A stretch of 35,579 nucleotides of DNA from Bacteroidota bacterium (GTDB lineage: Bacteria > Bacteroidota > Bacteroidia > Chitinophagales > Chitinophagaceae): positions 1-35,579 of the forward strand of contig JABDGS010000033.1 of assembly GCA_013285915.1 (NCBI GenBank). The letters are read 5' to 3'. The notes beneath the pieces were generated by a model. It did no database searches. It had not been told where the DNA came from and saw nothing but the letters and a program-made list of their open reading frames with translations. Positions 1-8,386 of this stretch are shown here, in pieces. The position numbers and the translations under genes were made by a program. The first letter of the stretch is position 1. Every line of letters begins with the position of its first letter.

Positions 1-733
1 CTTTAATCTCATCGCCACTGGCCGGAAAGTCAGCAAACGTAAGTGTAGCGGTAAAAAATGTAATAGGCACATTGGGCACTTCGTGTATACTGTCTGAGTA
101 ACGGGCGATATTATTCAGCGCCTTCTTTTCCATTTGCTGTGCTGTATTTAGTGCCGGTGTATATTTTTTTATCGCAACTTCCCTTTGCAGCCAAAGCGCA
201 GGCGAAATAATTTTTTGCAGCGCTTCTTCATTATAGCCGGGGTCAATAAACACAAGTGCTTTAATATCGGCAGGGTAAGTATGCGCGTATATTTTTTCAA
301 GGTTGCCGCCTAACGAGTGGCCTACAAGAATAAATGGTTTTGGAATATTAAGGCTGTCAACAAGCTGCTTTAACTCCCCTATAATTGCTTCTGCATTTTT
401 GGGCTGATTGCTGTAGGCAGATTTTGCCAGACCCGCCCTATCGTAACTAAGCGTTAAGGCCAGTGGTGCAATACTATCCTGCACCTGCTGCCATGTTTGG
501 TTGTCATCGCCAAAGCCCGAAATAAAAACAACCGCAGGGCTGTTGCTGCCTTTTACTGTATAAAAAATATTGGCGCCGTTAATATTTATAAAACTGTCAG
601 CCAGGTAATTTTTTGCAGGTGCAGCGGTTACAGAGCTATCGCTTTTATTATCAGCAGTGCCGGATGAATTACACGATAATATCGCCATACCTGCAACTGC
701 GGTTGCTGCCAAAACAAACGGTATTTTACACAT
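1..733 (-). CDS. alpha/beta-hydrolase lipoprotein (3' end cut by window edge)
   Basis: The reverse strand is open from an ATG at 733 to the window edge, giving about 244 residues with the C-terminus missing. The N-terminus has a short hydrophobic stretch ending in a lipobox-like I-L-S-C (Cys21), so export and lipid anchoring are likely. The nucleophile elbow G-H-S-L-G-G is visible with Ser140 as probable nucleophile. A strand-turn FISGFGDD near residue 70 fits the oxyanion-hole region, and FIDPG lies near 163. The fold is that of alpha/beta hydrolases. The substrate cannot be read from the sequence, and the catalytic His would lie beyond the edge. The upstream 250 bases (734-981) hold no gene that I can see. 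Confidence 0.85.
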   Translation of the reverse strand, partial: MCKIPFVLAATAVAGMAILSCNSSGTADNKSDSSVTAAPAKNYLADSFININGANIFYTVKGSNSPAVVFISGFGDDNQTWQQVQDSIAPLALTLSYDRAGLAKSAYSNQPKNAEAIIGELKQLVDSLNIPKPFILVGHSLGGNLEKIYAHTYPADIKALVFIDPGYNEEALQKIISPALWLQREVAIKKYTPALNTAQQMEKKALNNIARYSDSIHEVPNVPITFFTATLTFADFPASGDEIK

Positions 734-981
734 ACGAATTATTTATTTGCGTGTTGAACGATATTAAATACCGAAAGTTACAAAACACCCTTACCGATTA
801 ACTAAAACACGTAATATGCCTGCTGAAATTGAAGGATAGGGTATTAAATATATTTGAAGATGGGTTATAAATAATGTTAGCCATTATGTTTCGGGCTGTG
901 GGTTTTCATGGCATCGCAATTGCGCACTCTTATACTATGGTAGTAATGGCGGCCAATATTATATAAACTATAGCTAAACTA

Positions 982-1584
982 TTATTTTGTCTTTTTTAAA
1001 ATCGCTTCCGCCTGTTTGGGAAACTTATCAATAACCCATTTCAAAACATCCAGCTGGTCTGTCGTGGGCGCCCTTCTTATTTGGGCGAGCAGTTTAATTG
1101 CCTGCGGCCTGTTTAGTGTGAGGTTTGATGCGCCTTCGTTACAAACGGAGCAAATCGCCCTTAGATTTGAAGGCTCGTCAGAGCCGCCCATTGTTTTATC
1201 AATTATATGCCCTATATGCAATCTTGTTTTTCTGCCCGCATCGTATAGATGCGGCTCACCGGCAGCAGCACCGCACATCTGGCATGTAAAGCCATTCCTG
1301 TCAAGCACAAAAGCACGTACTTCTTTTGATATATCCCTTTCAAATGCAGGCAGCGGCTTAATATCCACCAAAAGGTATTCACCGGGTTTCAGGTCACTGC
1401 GGTCATTATGTGTTACGATGTTCATCCCCTCTTCATTTCTCAACTCTCTCACACGCCTTCCCCATTCACTTGTACCCGCAACTTCCCGCAATGTACCAGA
1501 ATTTAAAACTCTGCCTGCATTCTTTAAAAAGAACTCACGCAACTTCGCCCTGGAGCCTTTGCCTTTTAACGCTTTTTTGCTCAT
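982..1584 (-). CDS. HNH restriction endonuclease, partner of the adjacent C5 methyltransferase
   Basis: This 200-residue protein probably cuts DNA as the nuclease of a type II restriction-modification pair. The N-terminal third (about 1-75) looks like a small winged-helix DNA-binding unit with a basic start. The C-terminal half carries an HNH/zinc-finger core: CQMC (Cys101, Cys104), LHIGHIID (His123, His126, Asp129), Asn140 and ICSVCN (Cys145, Cys148). The start ATG at 1584 lies inside the end of the upstream methyltransferase gene in another frame, with a 50-base overlap. The two are therefore co-transcribed and probably translationally coupled. The pairing of such HNH proteins with cytosine-5 methyltransferases is established. 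The recognition sequence is unknown. Confidence 0.8.
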   Translation of the reverse strand: MSKKALKGKGSRAKLREFFLKNAGRVLNSGTLREVAGTSEWGRRVRELRNEEGMNIVTHNDRSDLKPGEYLLVDIKPLPAFERDISKEVRAFVLDRNGFTCQMCGAAAGEPHLYDAGRKTRLHIGHIIDKTMGGSDEPSNLRAICSVCNEGASNLTLNRPQAIKLLAQIRRAPTTDQLDVLKWVIDKFPKQAEAILKKTK

Positions 1585-2515
1585 ACGTTTTTAATGCTTT
1601 TTGTATTGAAAGACCAATAGCTTTTGCTACAGGTGGCGGAAATGCATTACCTATCTGGCGGTACGCCGGTGTTTTTTTACCTGCAAATTGCCATTCATTT
1701 GGAAAGCCTTGCACTAAAGAGGCCATTTTAAGCGTAAGGCGTGGCATTGCTATAGAGCCATTAACAGGTGGCATATCCGCAAGCCCTTTTCCGTCTACAC
1801 CAAGGAGTGCCCATGATTGCTTTGCCCTTGTTGGCCCCAAATCAGCGCCCCCATGTTTTTTAGAGCCGCCAACAAGCGTGGGGGCTATGTTGTTAGCCGC
1901 AATTTTCCAGTTATCAGCATTCTCCCAGCCAAGCGATGCCATCTCTTCATATAACAGTTCGCCAATGGTTAATGGTAAAGCTTCACTTTTTGCAGGCCAT
2001 TCAAAAAAGCTAAAATATTCTTTTTTCATAGCTACCAAAATAGCCCTGTACCTAACTTGTGAAACGCCATACTCAGCAGCATTAACAAGCTTCCAGTCGC
2101 ATTGGTAACCTAGGTTGTATAACTGATTTAATATACGCCTGCGGTATTCCTTAAATTTTGCGTCAAGTAATCCTCTTACATTTTCCAGCATCACGGCTTT
2201 TGGGTTGCATTCGGTTATTAAACGTAGCGCTTCAGGAAACAGGTCCCGTTCATCCATGTGCCCTAGTTGCTTACCTGCGATTGAAAAAGGTGGGCAGGGA
2301 ACACCACCTGCAAACAGGTCTATGCGGTTATATTGTTTTGCAGAAAAGTGTTTAACATCCTTGTTTATTATGTTCCAATGCGGCCTGTTCAGCTGCAGTG
2401 TTTCGCAGGCAACGGGTTCAATTTCAACTAATGCAAGGTGCTCAAAGCCGGCTTGTTCAAGCCCTATTGCCTGGCCGCCCGCACCCGCGCATATTTCAAT
2501 TGATGTTAAATTCAC
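1535..2515 (-). CDS. DNA (cytosine-5-)-methyltransferase
   Basis: This enzyme transfers a methyl group from SAM to C5 of cytosine in a specific DNA site and would protect host DNA from the HNH nuclease encoded just downstream. Motif I is ICAGAGGQAIG. Motif IV is GGVPCPPFS with the catalytic Cys. Motif VI is LENVRG, motif VIII is SQVRYRA, and motif X is RQIGNAFPPPVA near the C-terminus. A target-recognition stretch lies between VIII and X. The frame is open to a TTG at 2536, but a perfect TAnnTTTG element covers that codon (2534-2541). I therefore prefer the GTG at 2515, which gives about 326 residues and still keeps motif I. Two of the window's seven CTAG sites are in this gene. Confidence 0.92.
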   Translation of the reverse strand: MNLTSIEICAGAGGQAIGLEQAGFEHLALVEIEPVACETLQLNRPHWNIINKDVKHFSAKQYNRIDLFAGGVPCPPFSIAGKQLGHMDERDLFPEALRLITECNPKAVMLENVRGLLDAKFKEYRRRILNQLYNLGYQCDWKLVNAAEYGVSQVRYRAILVAMKKEYFSFFEWPAKSEALPLTIGELLYEEMASLGWENADNWKIAANNIAPTLVGGSKKHGGADLGPTRAKQSWALLGVDGKGLADMPPVNGSIAMPRLTLKMASLVQGFPNEWQFAGKKTPAYRQIGNAFPPPVAKAIGLSIQKALKTYEQKSVKRQRLQGEVA

Positions 2516-2533
2516 GCTTTTGCCTTTTGCCAA

Positions 2534-2541
2534 CAAATTTA
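2534..2541 (-). promoter_or_regulatory. candidate -7 element (TAAATTTG) for the C5 methyltransferase operon
   Basis: The reverse strand reads TAAATTTG, an exact match to the Bacteroidota primary-sigma -7 consensus TAnnTTTG. I find no good TTTG -33 element at the usual distance. If used, transcription would begin near 2527, so the TTG at 2536 could not be the start codon. Confidence 0.35.
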
Positions 2542-2773
2542 GTATTTAACAAATAAATCTTCCATTCATTTTTGCACATTTTCAGGCAGCCACCCAAGTA
2601 TAGGCAATAAGTGGCACCTGTTTATTGCTTATGCAGCTTGATCATGTTTTTAATAACTGTCAAACCACCATCGAAAATATCCATAAAAAAAAGCACGCCT
2701 AAATACTTCTCAAAAATATTTAAACCTCTCCGCCCGTTTCACGTTTCACTCCCGAAGTTTCGGGCTGATAACT

Positions 2774-3907
2774 CTATTCAGGAAACAATGTTTTATCCAA
2801 ACCTGGTATTACACGCAATGCGTTTTTGTAGTATATCTTCTTTAAAATATTATCCGGCAAACCCATGCCATACATGCGCCAAAATGCGTGGTATTTTTTG
2901 TGGTAGGGAAAATATTCATCTTCGGTTTCAAGTACGCGAAAATAGGTGGTGTATTCTTCAGGTACCCAACTGTCTTTACCAAACATTATCCTGTCCTGGT
3001 ATTTGGTAAAAAATGCTTTTGCCATACGTGGCTGCCTGCCTATCTCTGCTATTACAGCGCCAAACTCAACCACCACGTTTGGCATATCATCCAGCAGCTT
3101 ACTTAATGTAGTAAGGTCATTAGCATACCATCCAAAATGTGCAGCAATAAAAGTAGTGTTTGGGTGGCGTTTAAAAATGCGGTGCTGCTCGGCAATCAGC
3201 GTGTCCCAGGGCGCGGGTTTGGTATTGTTTCGTGCCCTGTCGGGGTGGGTTGCCAGTTCAAGCCAGCGCTCATTGTTGGCATCCATAGGCTGCCAAAAAG
3301 GCTTTGGGTCGGCAGTATGAATGATAACGGGTATTTTAAGCTCACCGCATTTCTCCCAAATAGGGTCAAGCCTCGGGTCATCCACCCGGATTATCTTCCC
3401 TTTTTCATCCCTGTATTCCAGGCCAAGGTCCTTGTAAATTTTCAGCCCCCGCGCACCAGCTTTTACATCGTCCTGCAGTTCTTTCAACGCTTTTTCAATC
3501 CATCCTTTTGTGCCATAGCCAGTAAACGAAATATTGGTGAAAAGCACAACCCTTCTTGCATCCTGTTTCTTTATATTTTCAAGTGAGCGCACCAGGTAAT
3601 CATGGTCATTTATATCAAGATAACCATTTACATCCCTGTAGCCACGGCCGCTAAGGTTTACCATAATGCCCATGTTCAAAGCGTTCATTTGGCTTATAAG
3701 CTCGTGTATATCCTGCCCCGGCATATCCCACTGGTGGTTGTGTACATCAATAAACGGGTATTTGGCGCGGGTAAGTTTATGTTCGGGTACTACAAGTGTG
3801 CTTGGTGGATTGTAGGTTTCAAAATCCATTTTTGGATGGTTACCCTGGCCACTGGCATATTGCATACCCGCATAAATAAACATGCAGGCAGTAAAAAAAA
3901 CTTTCAT
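2774..3907 (-). CDS. exported amidohydrolase-family (TIM-barrel) protein
   Basis: A 377-residue protein with an N-terminal signal peptide of about 20 residues (MKVFFTACMF..., ending around ASGQ). It resembles the Amidohydro_2 metal-dependent hydrolase/decarboxylase family. Visible landmarks are FIDVHNHQ at the first metal-binding strand, IIHTADP in the middle, FIAAHFGW and then MFGKDSW near the end, where the catalytic Asp is expected. Secretion suggests action in the periplasm. It lies between two restriction-modification loci but on its own shows no defence feature. Its upstream gap (3908-4139) separates it from the divergent methyltransferase gene. The substrate is unknown. Confidence 0.8.
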   Translation of the reverse strand: MKVFFTACMFIYAGMQYASGQGNHPKMDFETYNPPSTLVVPEHKLTRAKYPFIDVHNHQWDMPGQDIHELISQMNALNMGIMVNLSGRGYRDVNGYLDINDHDYLVRSLENIKKQDARRVVLFTNISFTGYGTKGWIEKALKELQDDVKAGARGLKIYKDLGLEYRDEKGKIIRVDDPRLDPIWEKCGELKIPVIIHTADPKPFWQPMDANNERWLELATHPDRARNNTKPAPWDTLIAEQHRIFKRHPNTTFIAAHFGWYANDLTTLSKLLDDMPNVVVEFGAVIAEIGRQPRMAKAFFTKYQDRIMFGKDSWVPEEYTTYFRVLETEDEYFPYHKKYHAFWRMYGMGLPDNILKKIYYKNALRVIPGLDKTLFPE

Positions 3908-4139
3908 TTATTTTGGTTGGTTTCAGCATAAAGATAGTATGGCGGAATGAATGAGGAGATACCGCTTAACAAGAAGGGGGAGTATTATTAATTTATGGGG
4001 CTTTGGTAAGATGCTCACGCTAACGGTATATAAAGGGTAAAAGCTGGGAACCTTATAATTTTCATCCGTAAACCTTTTTACAGATTTATCTTATCTTCAA
4101 GAGCTTTAAAAATTAAGTAAATTTGATAAATTTTAATAA

Positions 4140-5432
4140 TTGATTGCTACTAATCATAAAATAATTAATGGTGATAGCCGCGAAATGTCGGGTATAAATG
4201 ACAGCTCTGTTCATTTAATAATCACTTCTCCACCGTACTGGCAGCTAAAAGATTATGGAACAGAAAATCAAATAGGTTTTCATGAAAGTTATGAGAGCTA
4301 TATTAACAACATGAACCTTGTTTGGAAGGAATGTTACAGAGTGTTACATAAGGGCTGCAGGTTGTGTGTAAATATTGGTGACCAGTTTGCACGTGCAATA
4401 TATTATGGACGTTATAAGGTTATACCCATTAGGGAGGAGATAATAAAGTTTTGTGAGAATATTGGTTTTGACTACATGGGTGCAATTATCTGGCAAAAGG
4501 TAACTACTTCCAACACTACCGGCGGTGGTATTCAAATGGGTTCGTACCCATACCCACGGAATGGTATTCTTAAATTAGACTACGAGTTTATTCTATTATT
4601 CAAAAAACTCGGCGATGCACCCAAGCCAACAAAACAGCAAAAGGATTTTTCAGTGATGACAAATGAAGAATGGAATACATTTTTTGCGGGTCATTGGAAT
4701 TTTGCAGGTGCGAGACAGAATAATCATATTGCTATGTTTCCGGAAGAACTGCCGAGGAGATTAATTAAAATGTTTTCATTTATTGGCGAAACAGTGCTTG
4801 ACCCTTATGCAGGAAGCGGTACCACCAGCCTTGCGGCAAAAAATTTATTTCGCGACTCCATTGGCTTCGAAATAAATAAAGATTTCATACCTGTGATAAA
4901 AGAAAAGCTTGGAGTAAGTCAAAAAGATATAAGCGGAACAACCTATGAATTTATCCGGCAGCAGGCTATTACAAAAGATTTTGAAAAGGAGATAAGTAAC
5001 CTTCCATATGTTTTTAAAGACCCTCACAATTTTGATAAAAAAATTGATGTAAAAACAATGCAGTTTGGGTCCAAGATAGATAAGGACAGCTCAACTCAGC
5101 GTGAAGAATTATTTACTGTGAAAGAAGTTATTAGCCCCGAAAAAGTGCGTTTAAATAATAACTTAACGGTAAGGCTAATTGGTATAAAACAAGACCCAAT
5201 AATAAACGGAAAAGCGACAGATTTTTTGATTGAGAAATTAAAAGGAAAGCGAGTTTTTTTAAGATATGACAGTACGAAATATGATGGTGAAAATAATTTG
5301 TTGTGCTATTTATATCTTGAAAATAAAACATTTATTAACGCGCATTTGATAAAGAGCGGATTAGTGCAAGTGGATGATAATAGCGAGTTTAAATATAAAG
5401 ACAAATTTTTGCACCTCTTGGAGGGTCTTTAG
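4140..5432 (+). CDS. N4-cytosine-type DNA methyltransferase with C-terminal nuclease-fold (SNase-like) domain
   Basis: Residues 1-260 are a beta-class amino-methyltransferase. Motif IV, TSPPYW (29-34), comes before the SAM-binding DPYAGSGTT (221-229). TSPPYW is typical of N4-cytosine enzymes. It probably protects CTAG sites, given the MjaI-type endonuclease 48 bases downstream. An in-frame stop immediately precedes the TTG at 4140. The next ATG would remove the INGDS segment common in the family, so I use TTG. Residues about 325-426 form an extra domain resembling staphylococcal nuclease: VRLIGI, then YDGENNLLCYLYLE, then FINAHLIKSGL. Only the Arg equivalent (Arg345) of the classic catalytic set is kept, so a DNA-binding rather than cleaving role is inferred. 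The gene is visibly more AT-rich than its neighbours, suggesting transfer. Confidence 0.88.
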   Translation: MIATNHKIINGDSREMSGINDSSVHLIITSPPYWQLKDYGTENQIGFHESYESYINNMNLVWKECYRVLHKGCRLCVNIGDQFARAIYYGRYKVIPIREEIIKFCENIGFDYMGAIIWQKVTTSNTTGGGIQMGSYPYPRNGILKLDYEFILLFKKLGDAPKPTKQQKDFSVMTNEEWNTFFAGHWNFAGARQNNHIAMFPEELPRRLIKMFSFIGETVLDPYAGSGTTSLAAKNLFRDSIGFEINKDFIPVIKEKLGVSQKDISGTTYEFIRQQAITKDFEKEISNLPYVFKDPHNFDKKIDVKTMQFGSKIDKDSSTQREELFTVKEVISPEKVRLNNNLTVRLIGIKQDPIINGKATDFLIEKLKGKRVFLRYDSTKYDGENNLLCYLYLENKTFINAHLIKSGLVQVDDNSEFKYKDKFLHLLEGL

Positions 5433-5480
5433 TGAAAGTTTTACCGAAGTGTAAAGAAGATGATTTAAATATTTTAAGTT

Positions 5481-6185
5481 ATGGAGAAAGAATGGCTTAC
5501 CGGTGTTGAAGGAGTAAACATGAAGTTTAAGAGGGAAACACTTTTAAATTATGTAATGAATAGGTGGACGTTAAACAAATCTCACAGTGTTGGCAGTACC
5601 TCCGAACTTATTAGGTCATGTGCACCTTCTAAATATGAGGAATGGGAAAAGTATTATTTTGATAAAGCGTATCAGAATAAGAAAAAGGGGATTAAAATAA
5701 CACGTGAATATATACGTGGCTTAGGGCAAACTTTATATGTTAAATTATCTGAGGTTGTTCAAAAAGAGCTTCTTTCAGTAACAGAAGACGAGTGTATTGA
5801 TTATGCTTATAACCTTATAATAAACAGAACTTATGAAGGATATGTAACGGAAGTACAAACTATTTATGGGCAATTAGAAGAAGTAATTGGGAGAAGCATA
5901 GAACCCGCGCCAGATAAATGGGATAGGATTTACAGCGTAGACTTTTTTATAAAGGTTAAAGAAAAATACATTGGCGTACAAATTAAGCCAATTGAATCGG
6001 GACAGGCATTAAATCAATATCAGTGGATTGAAATGCACTTGGTTAATCATCAGAAGTTTGAAACTGACTTTGGTGGCAAAGTTTTCTTTGTTTACTCAAA
6101 GAAAGGTCTTTCGGGCAAAAAAGAGATTTATAATATTGAAGTAATACAAGAAATATTATTGGAAATTGAGAGATTGGACGACTAG
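5481..6185 (+). CDS. MjaI-family type II restriction endonuclease (probable CTAG specificity)
   Basis: A 234-residue protein that I recognise as the MjaI endonuclease family. MjaI itself cuts CTAG; specificity here is inferred from the family. Recognisable parts are GSTSELIRSC near 38-47, a GIKITREYI segment near 70-78, the NRTYEGY stretch around 115-121, and a probable PD-(D/E)xK-type core YSVDFFIKV...YIGVQIKP. In that core Asp154 and Gln167-x-Lys169 take the place of the usual (D/E)xK. It is preceded after 48 bases by the matching methyltransferase on the same strand, so the two form a unit. The region is AT-rich (about one third GC by eye). Its stop region itself contains a CTAG (6182-6185). 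Confidence 0.75.
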   Translation: MEKEWLTGVEGVNMKFKRETLLNYVMNRWTLNKSHSVGSTSELIRSCAPSKYEEWEKYYFDKAYQNKKKGIKITREYIRGLGQTLYVKLSEVVQKELLSVTEDECIDYAYNLIINRTYEGYVTEVQTIYGQLEEVIGRSIEPAPDKWDRIYSVDFFIKVKEKYIGVQIKPIESGQALNQYQWIEMHLVNHQKFETDFGGKVFFVYSKKGLSGKKEIYNIEVIQEILLEIERLDD

Positions 6186-6196
6186 TAATTCGGCAA

Positions 6197-7984
6197 TCAC
6201 CTATATATCTTCTCAATTTCCGGTTTAAATTTCTCCATTACCACTTTACGCTTTATGCTCATTTTGGGTGTCATCTCGCCTGTTTCAAGGCCCCATTCTT
6301 TGGGCAGCAGTTCAAATTTTTTAACCTGCTCAACATGGTTAAAGTTTTGGTTAACCTCATCAATAATGCCCTGGTATTTTTTTAGTATAATGTCGTTATG
6401 TATAATGTCTTCGCGGGTGGTAAACGGCATGTTTTCATGCTTCATCCAGCTTTGCAAAAATGTAAATGCAGGCACAATTAACGCACCTACAAATTTACGC
6501 TCGGGCCCTACTACCATCGCCTGTTCAATAAACGGATTTTCCTTCAGTTTGTTTTCAATAGGCTGCGGGGCAACATACTTGCCGCCGCTTGTTTTAAACA
6601 ACTCCTTTTTGCGGTCGGTTATCTTTAAAAATTTATTATCCACCCACACGCCAATGTCGCCAGTATGCAGCCAGCCGTCTATAATTGTTTCAGCAGTAAG
6701 GTCGGGGCGTTTGTAGTAGCCTTTCATTACTGTGGGGCCTTTAACGCATATCTCGCCATCTTCGGCCAGCTTTACTTCAAGACCGTCAAGAGGCGGGCCT
6801 ACAGTACCAAACTTATGCGATCCATAAGCTTCCCTGTTTACACTTATAACCGGGCTGTTCTCGGTGGGGCCATAGCCTTCATACACTGGTATTTTTGCGC
6901 CGTTAAAAATGCGCAGTAATTTTTCCTGGCAGGCGGCACCCCCGGTAACTATAAGCTTTACATTACCACCCAGCGCTTCGCGCCATTTGCTAAATACCAG
7001 TTTGTTGGCAATAGCAAGTTTCATGTTGTAAAACACGCCGCCGCTAACTGTATCGTCATATTTTTCTGCCAATGCCACGCTCCAAAAAAATAATTTCTTT
7101 TTTATGCCCGTAAGGTTGTGCCCTGCAGTCATAATGCGCTCAAATACTTTTTCCAGCAGGCGTGGCACCGTACTAAATGTATCAGGTTTTACCTCGCGCA
7201 GGTTATCGCCAATGGTATCCATGTTTTCAGCATAGTAAATGCTGGTGCCATTGTACAAATAGAGATATGTTATCAGTTTCTCAAAAATGTGATTGAGCGG
7301 TAAAAAACTTAATGCTTTGTAGTTGGGCGCTTCGTCAAACGGAAAACTTTTTTTACTAAGCATTATATTGCTCATAATATTGTTATGCGTAAGCATAACG
7401 CCTTTTGGCGTACCGGTTGTGCCCGAGGTATAGATAATAGTTGCCACGTTAGCCGCCTTAACAGCAGCTTTTGATGCATCAACTTTTTGCAACCATTCAC
7501 CTGTTATATTTTTTGTTAGCTCACTCCAATGGTTTACGCCCGGCAATTCATCAAACGAATAAATATTTTTTAGAGATGGTATATTGGGCTGCAGGGCTTT
7601 TATTTTATCATACATTTCCTGCCCACTAACAAAAATGTATTTAACAAGTGCATCGTTTAAAATAAACTGTACTTCGTGCGGGTTGGTGGTAGGGTATAAT
7701 GGCACCAGCACCGCACCTGTTTGCTGCACGGCCATATCTGCAATAACCCACTCAGGCCGGTTGTTGCTGATGATGCCAATTTTGTCGGTGCCTTCATCAC
7801 TCATATCGTTGCCGCTAACGCCCAATTGCAAAAGGCCCGCAGCAAGATTTTTAACCATATCGCTTACCTGCGCGGTAGTGTAAAGCTGCCAGTTACCATT
7901 TATCTTGGCAGACATCATATCAGTTTTTGGAAACTTTGCTAACTGGTTTTCAATGCAATCGAATAGTCTTTGGGGCTGGTTCAT
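6197..7984 (-). CDS. long-chain acyl-CoA synthetase (AMP-forming fatty acid:CoA ligase)
   Basis: Activates long-chain fatty acids to acyl-CoA through an acyl-adenylate in the cytoplasm or at the inner membrane. The P-loop-like signature IIYTSGTTGTPKG lies near residues 186-198. The YEGYGPTEN adenylate motif, GWLHTGDIG and the ITDRKKELFKTSGGKYVAPQPIE segment that includes the hinge region all follow in the usual order. The frame extends to a TTG at 7993, but the ATG at 7984 is preferred, giving about 595 residues, normal for the family. A good promoter-like element lies just upstream (8005-8012). It converges with the MjaI-family gene, leaving only 11 bases between the stops. Confidence 0.93.
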   Translation of the reverse strand: MNQPQRLFDCIENQLAKFPKTDMMSAKINGNWQLYTTAQVSDMVKNLAAGLLQLGVSGNDMSDEGTDKIGIISNNRPEWVIADMAVQQTGAVLVPLYPTTNPHEVQFILNDALVKYIFVSGQEMYDKIKALQPNIPSLKNIYSFDELPGVNHWSELTKNITGEWLQKVDASKAAVKAANVATIIYTSGTTGTPKGVMLTHNNIMSNIMLSKKSFPFDEAPNYKALSFLPLNHIFEKLITYLYLYNGTSIYYAENMDTIGDNLREVKPDTFSTVPRLLEKVFERIMTAGHNLTGIKKKLFFWSVALAEKYDDTVSGGVFYNMKLAIANKLVFSKWREALGGNVKLIVTGGAACQEKLLRIFNGAKIPVYEGYGPTENSPVISVNREAYGSHKFGTVGPPLDGLEVKLAEDGEICVKGPTVMKGYYKRPDLTAETIIDGWLHTGDIGVWVDNKFLKITDRKKELFKTSGGKYVAPQPIENKLKENPFIEQAMVVGPERKFVGALIVPAFTFLQSWMKHENMPFTTREDIIHNDIILKKYQGIIDEVNQNFNHVEQVKKFELLPKEWGLETGEMTPKMSIKRKVVMEKFKPEIEKIYR

Positions 7985-8004
7985 ATACGCCAATCGTTAT
8001 AAAA

Positions 8005-8012
8005 CAAATATA
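8005..8012 (-). promoter_or_regulatory. candidate -7 element (TATATTTG) for the acyl-CoA synthetase gene
   Basis: The reverse strand reads TATATTTG, an exact TAnnTTTG match. A TTTC, one mismatch from the -33 TTTG, lies 21 bases upstream. The predicted start site gives a short leader of roughly 15 bases before the ATG at 7984. Confidence 0.45.
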
Positions 8013-8086
8013 AGCAGTATGAATGGGGATTTGGAAAGATTTAAAAGATGAAAACGGAGAGTGCGATTAATTTAATTGAGTTCAGT

Positions 8087-8386
8087 TTAAACCCTTGCAA
8101 CCCATTTGCCCGGGTCAGCAGCGGTATGGTGTACTTGCCAGGATTATGATAGCATCTTCCCCAATCAAATAGTGAATTGCGTAGGGAAAAACCGCTATGT
8201 TGGCTATACGCACATTTTTATACCGTATTGCATGGGTGGCGGGTAAAGAACGGAGATTTTCAATCGTTTGAATTACCTGCTTTGTAAAACGCTTTGGCAG
8301 TTCAGGGCTTCTTTTCTTATACCAGTTTTTGCCTCTTTTAAATCATTTTTTGCTTCAAGCGTTACAATAACTCTACGCCGTTTCAT
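8087..8386 (-). pseudogene. frameshifted RelE/ParE-family toxin gene
   Basis: The ATG at 8386 overlaps the antitoxin gene by 14 bases, the usual arrangement. The start reads MKRRRVIVTLEAKNDLKEAK, then the frame breaks at a run of five A (reverse strand; 8326-8330). One more A would restore NWYKKRSPELPKRF and a continuous RelE/ParE-like protein through NIAVFPYAIHYLIGEDAIIILA. A second break follows at 8135-8136, where one A too many separates that stretch from VHHTAADPGKWVARV, the normal family C-terminus. The frame as it stands would end after 37 residues. Two opposite single-base indels therefore disable the toxin. Sequencing error is possible, but every neighbouring gene reads cleanly. Intact, it would be an mRNA interferase or gyrase poison of about 99 residues. 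Confidence 0.8.

Noticed and set aside
613..801. Forward frame of 62 codons near the hydrolase lipoprotein start
   Set aside because: It is antisense to the lipoprotein signal region and has no features of a real protein.
1410..2108. Long forward-strand reading frame opposite the methyltransferase and nuclease genes
   Set aside because: It is antisense to two genes with clear motifs, has no recognisable domain or credible start context, and reflects their codon usage.
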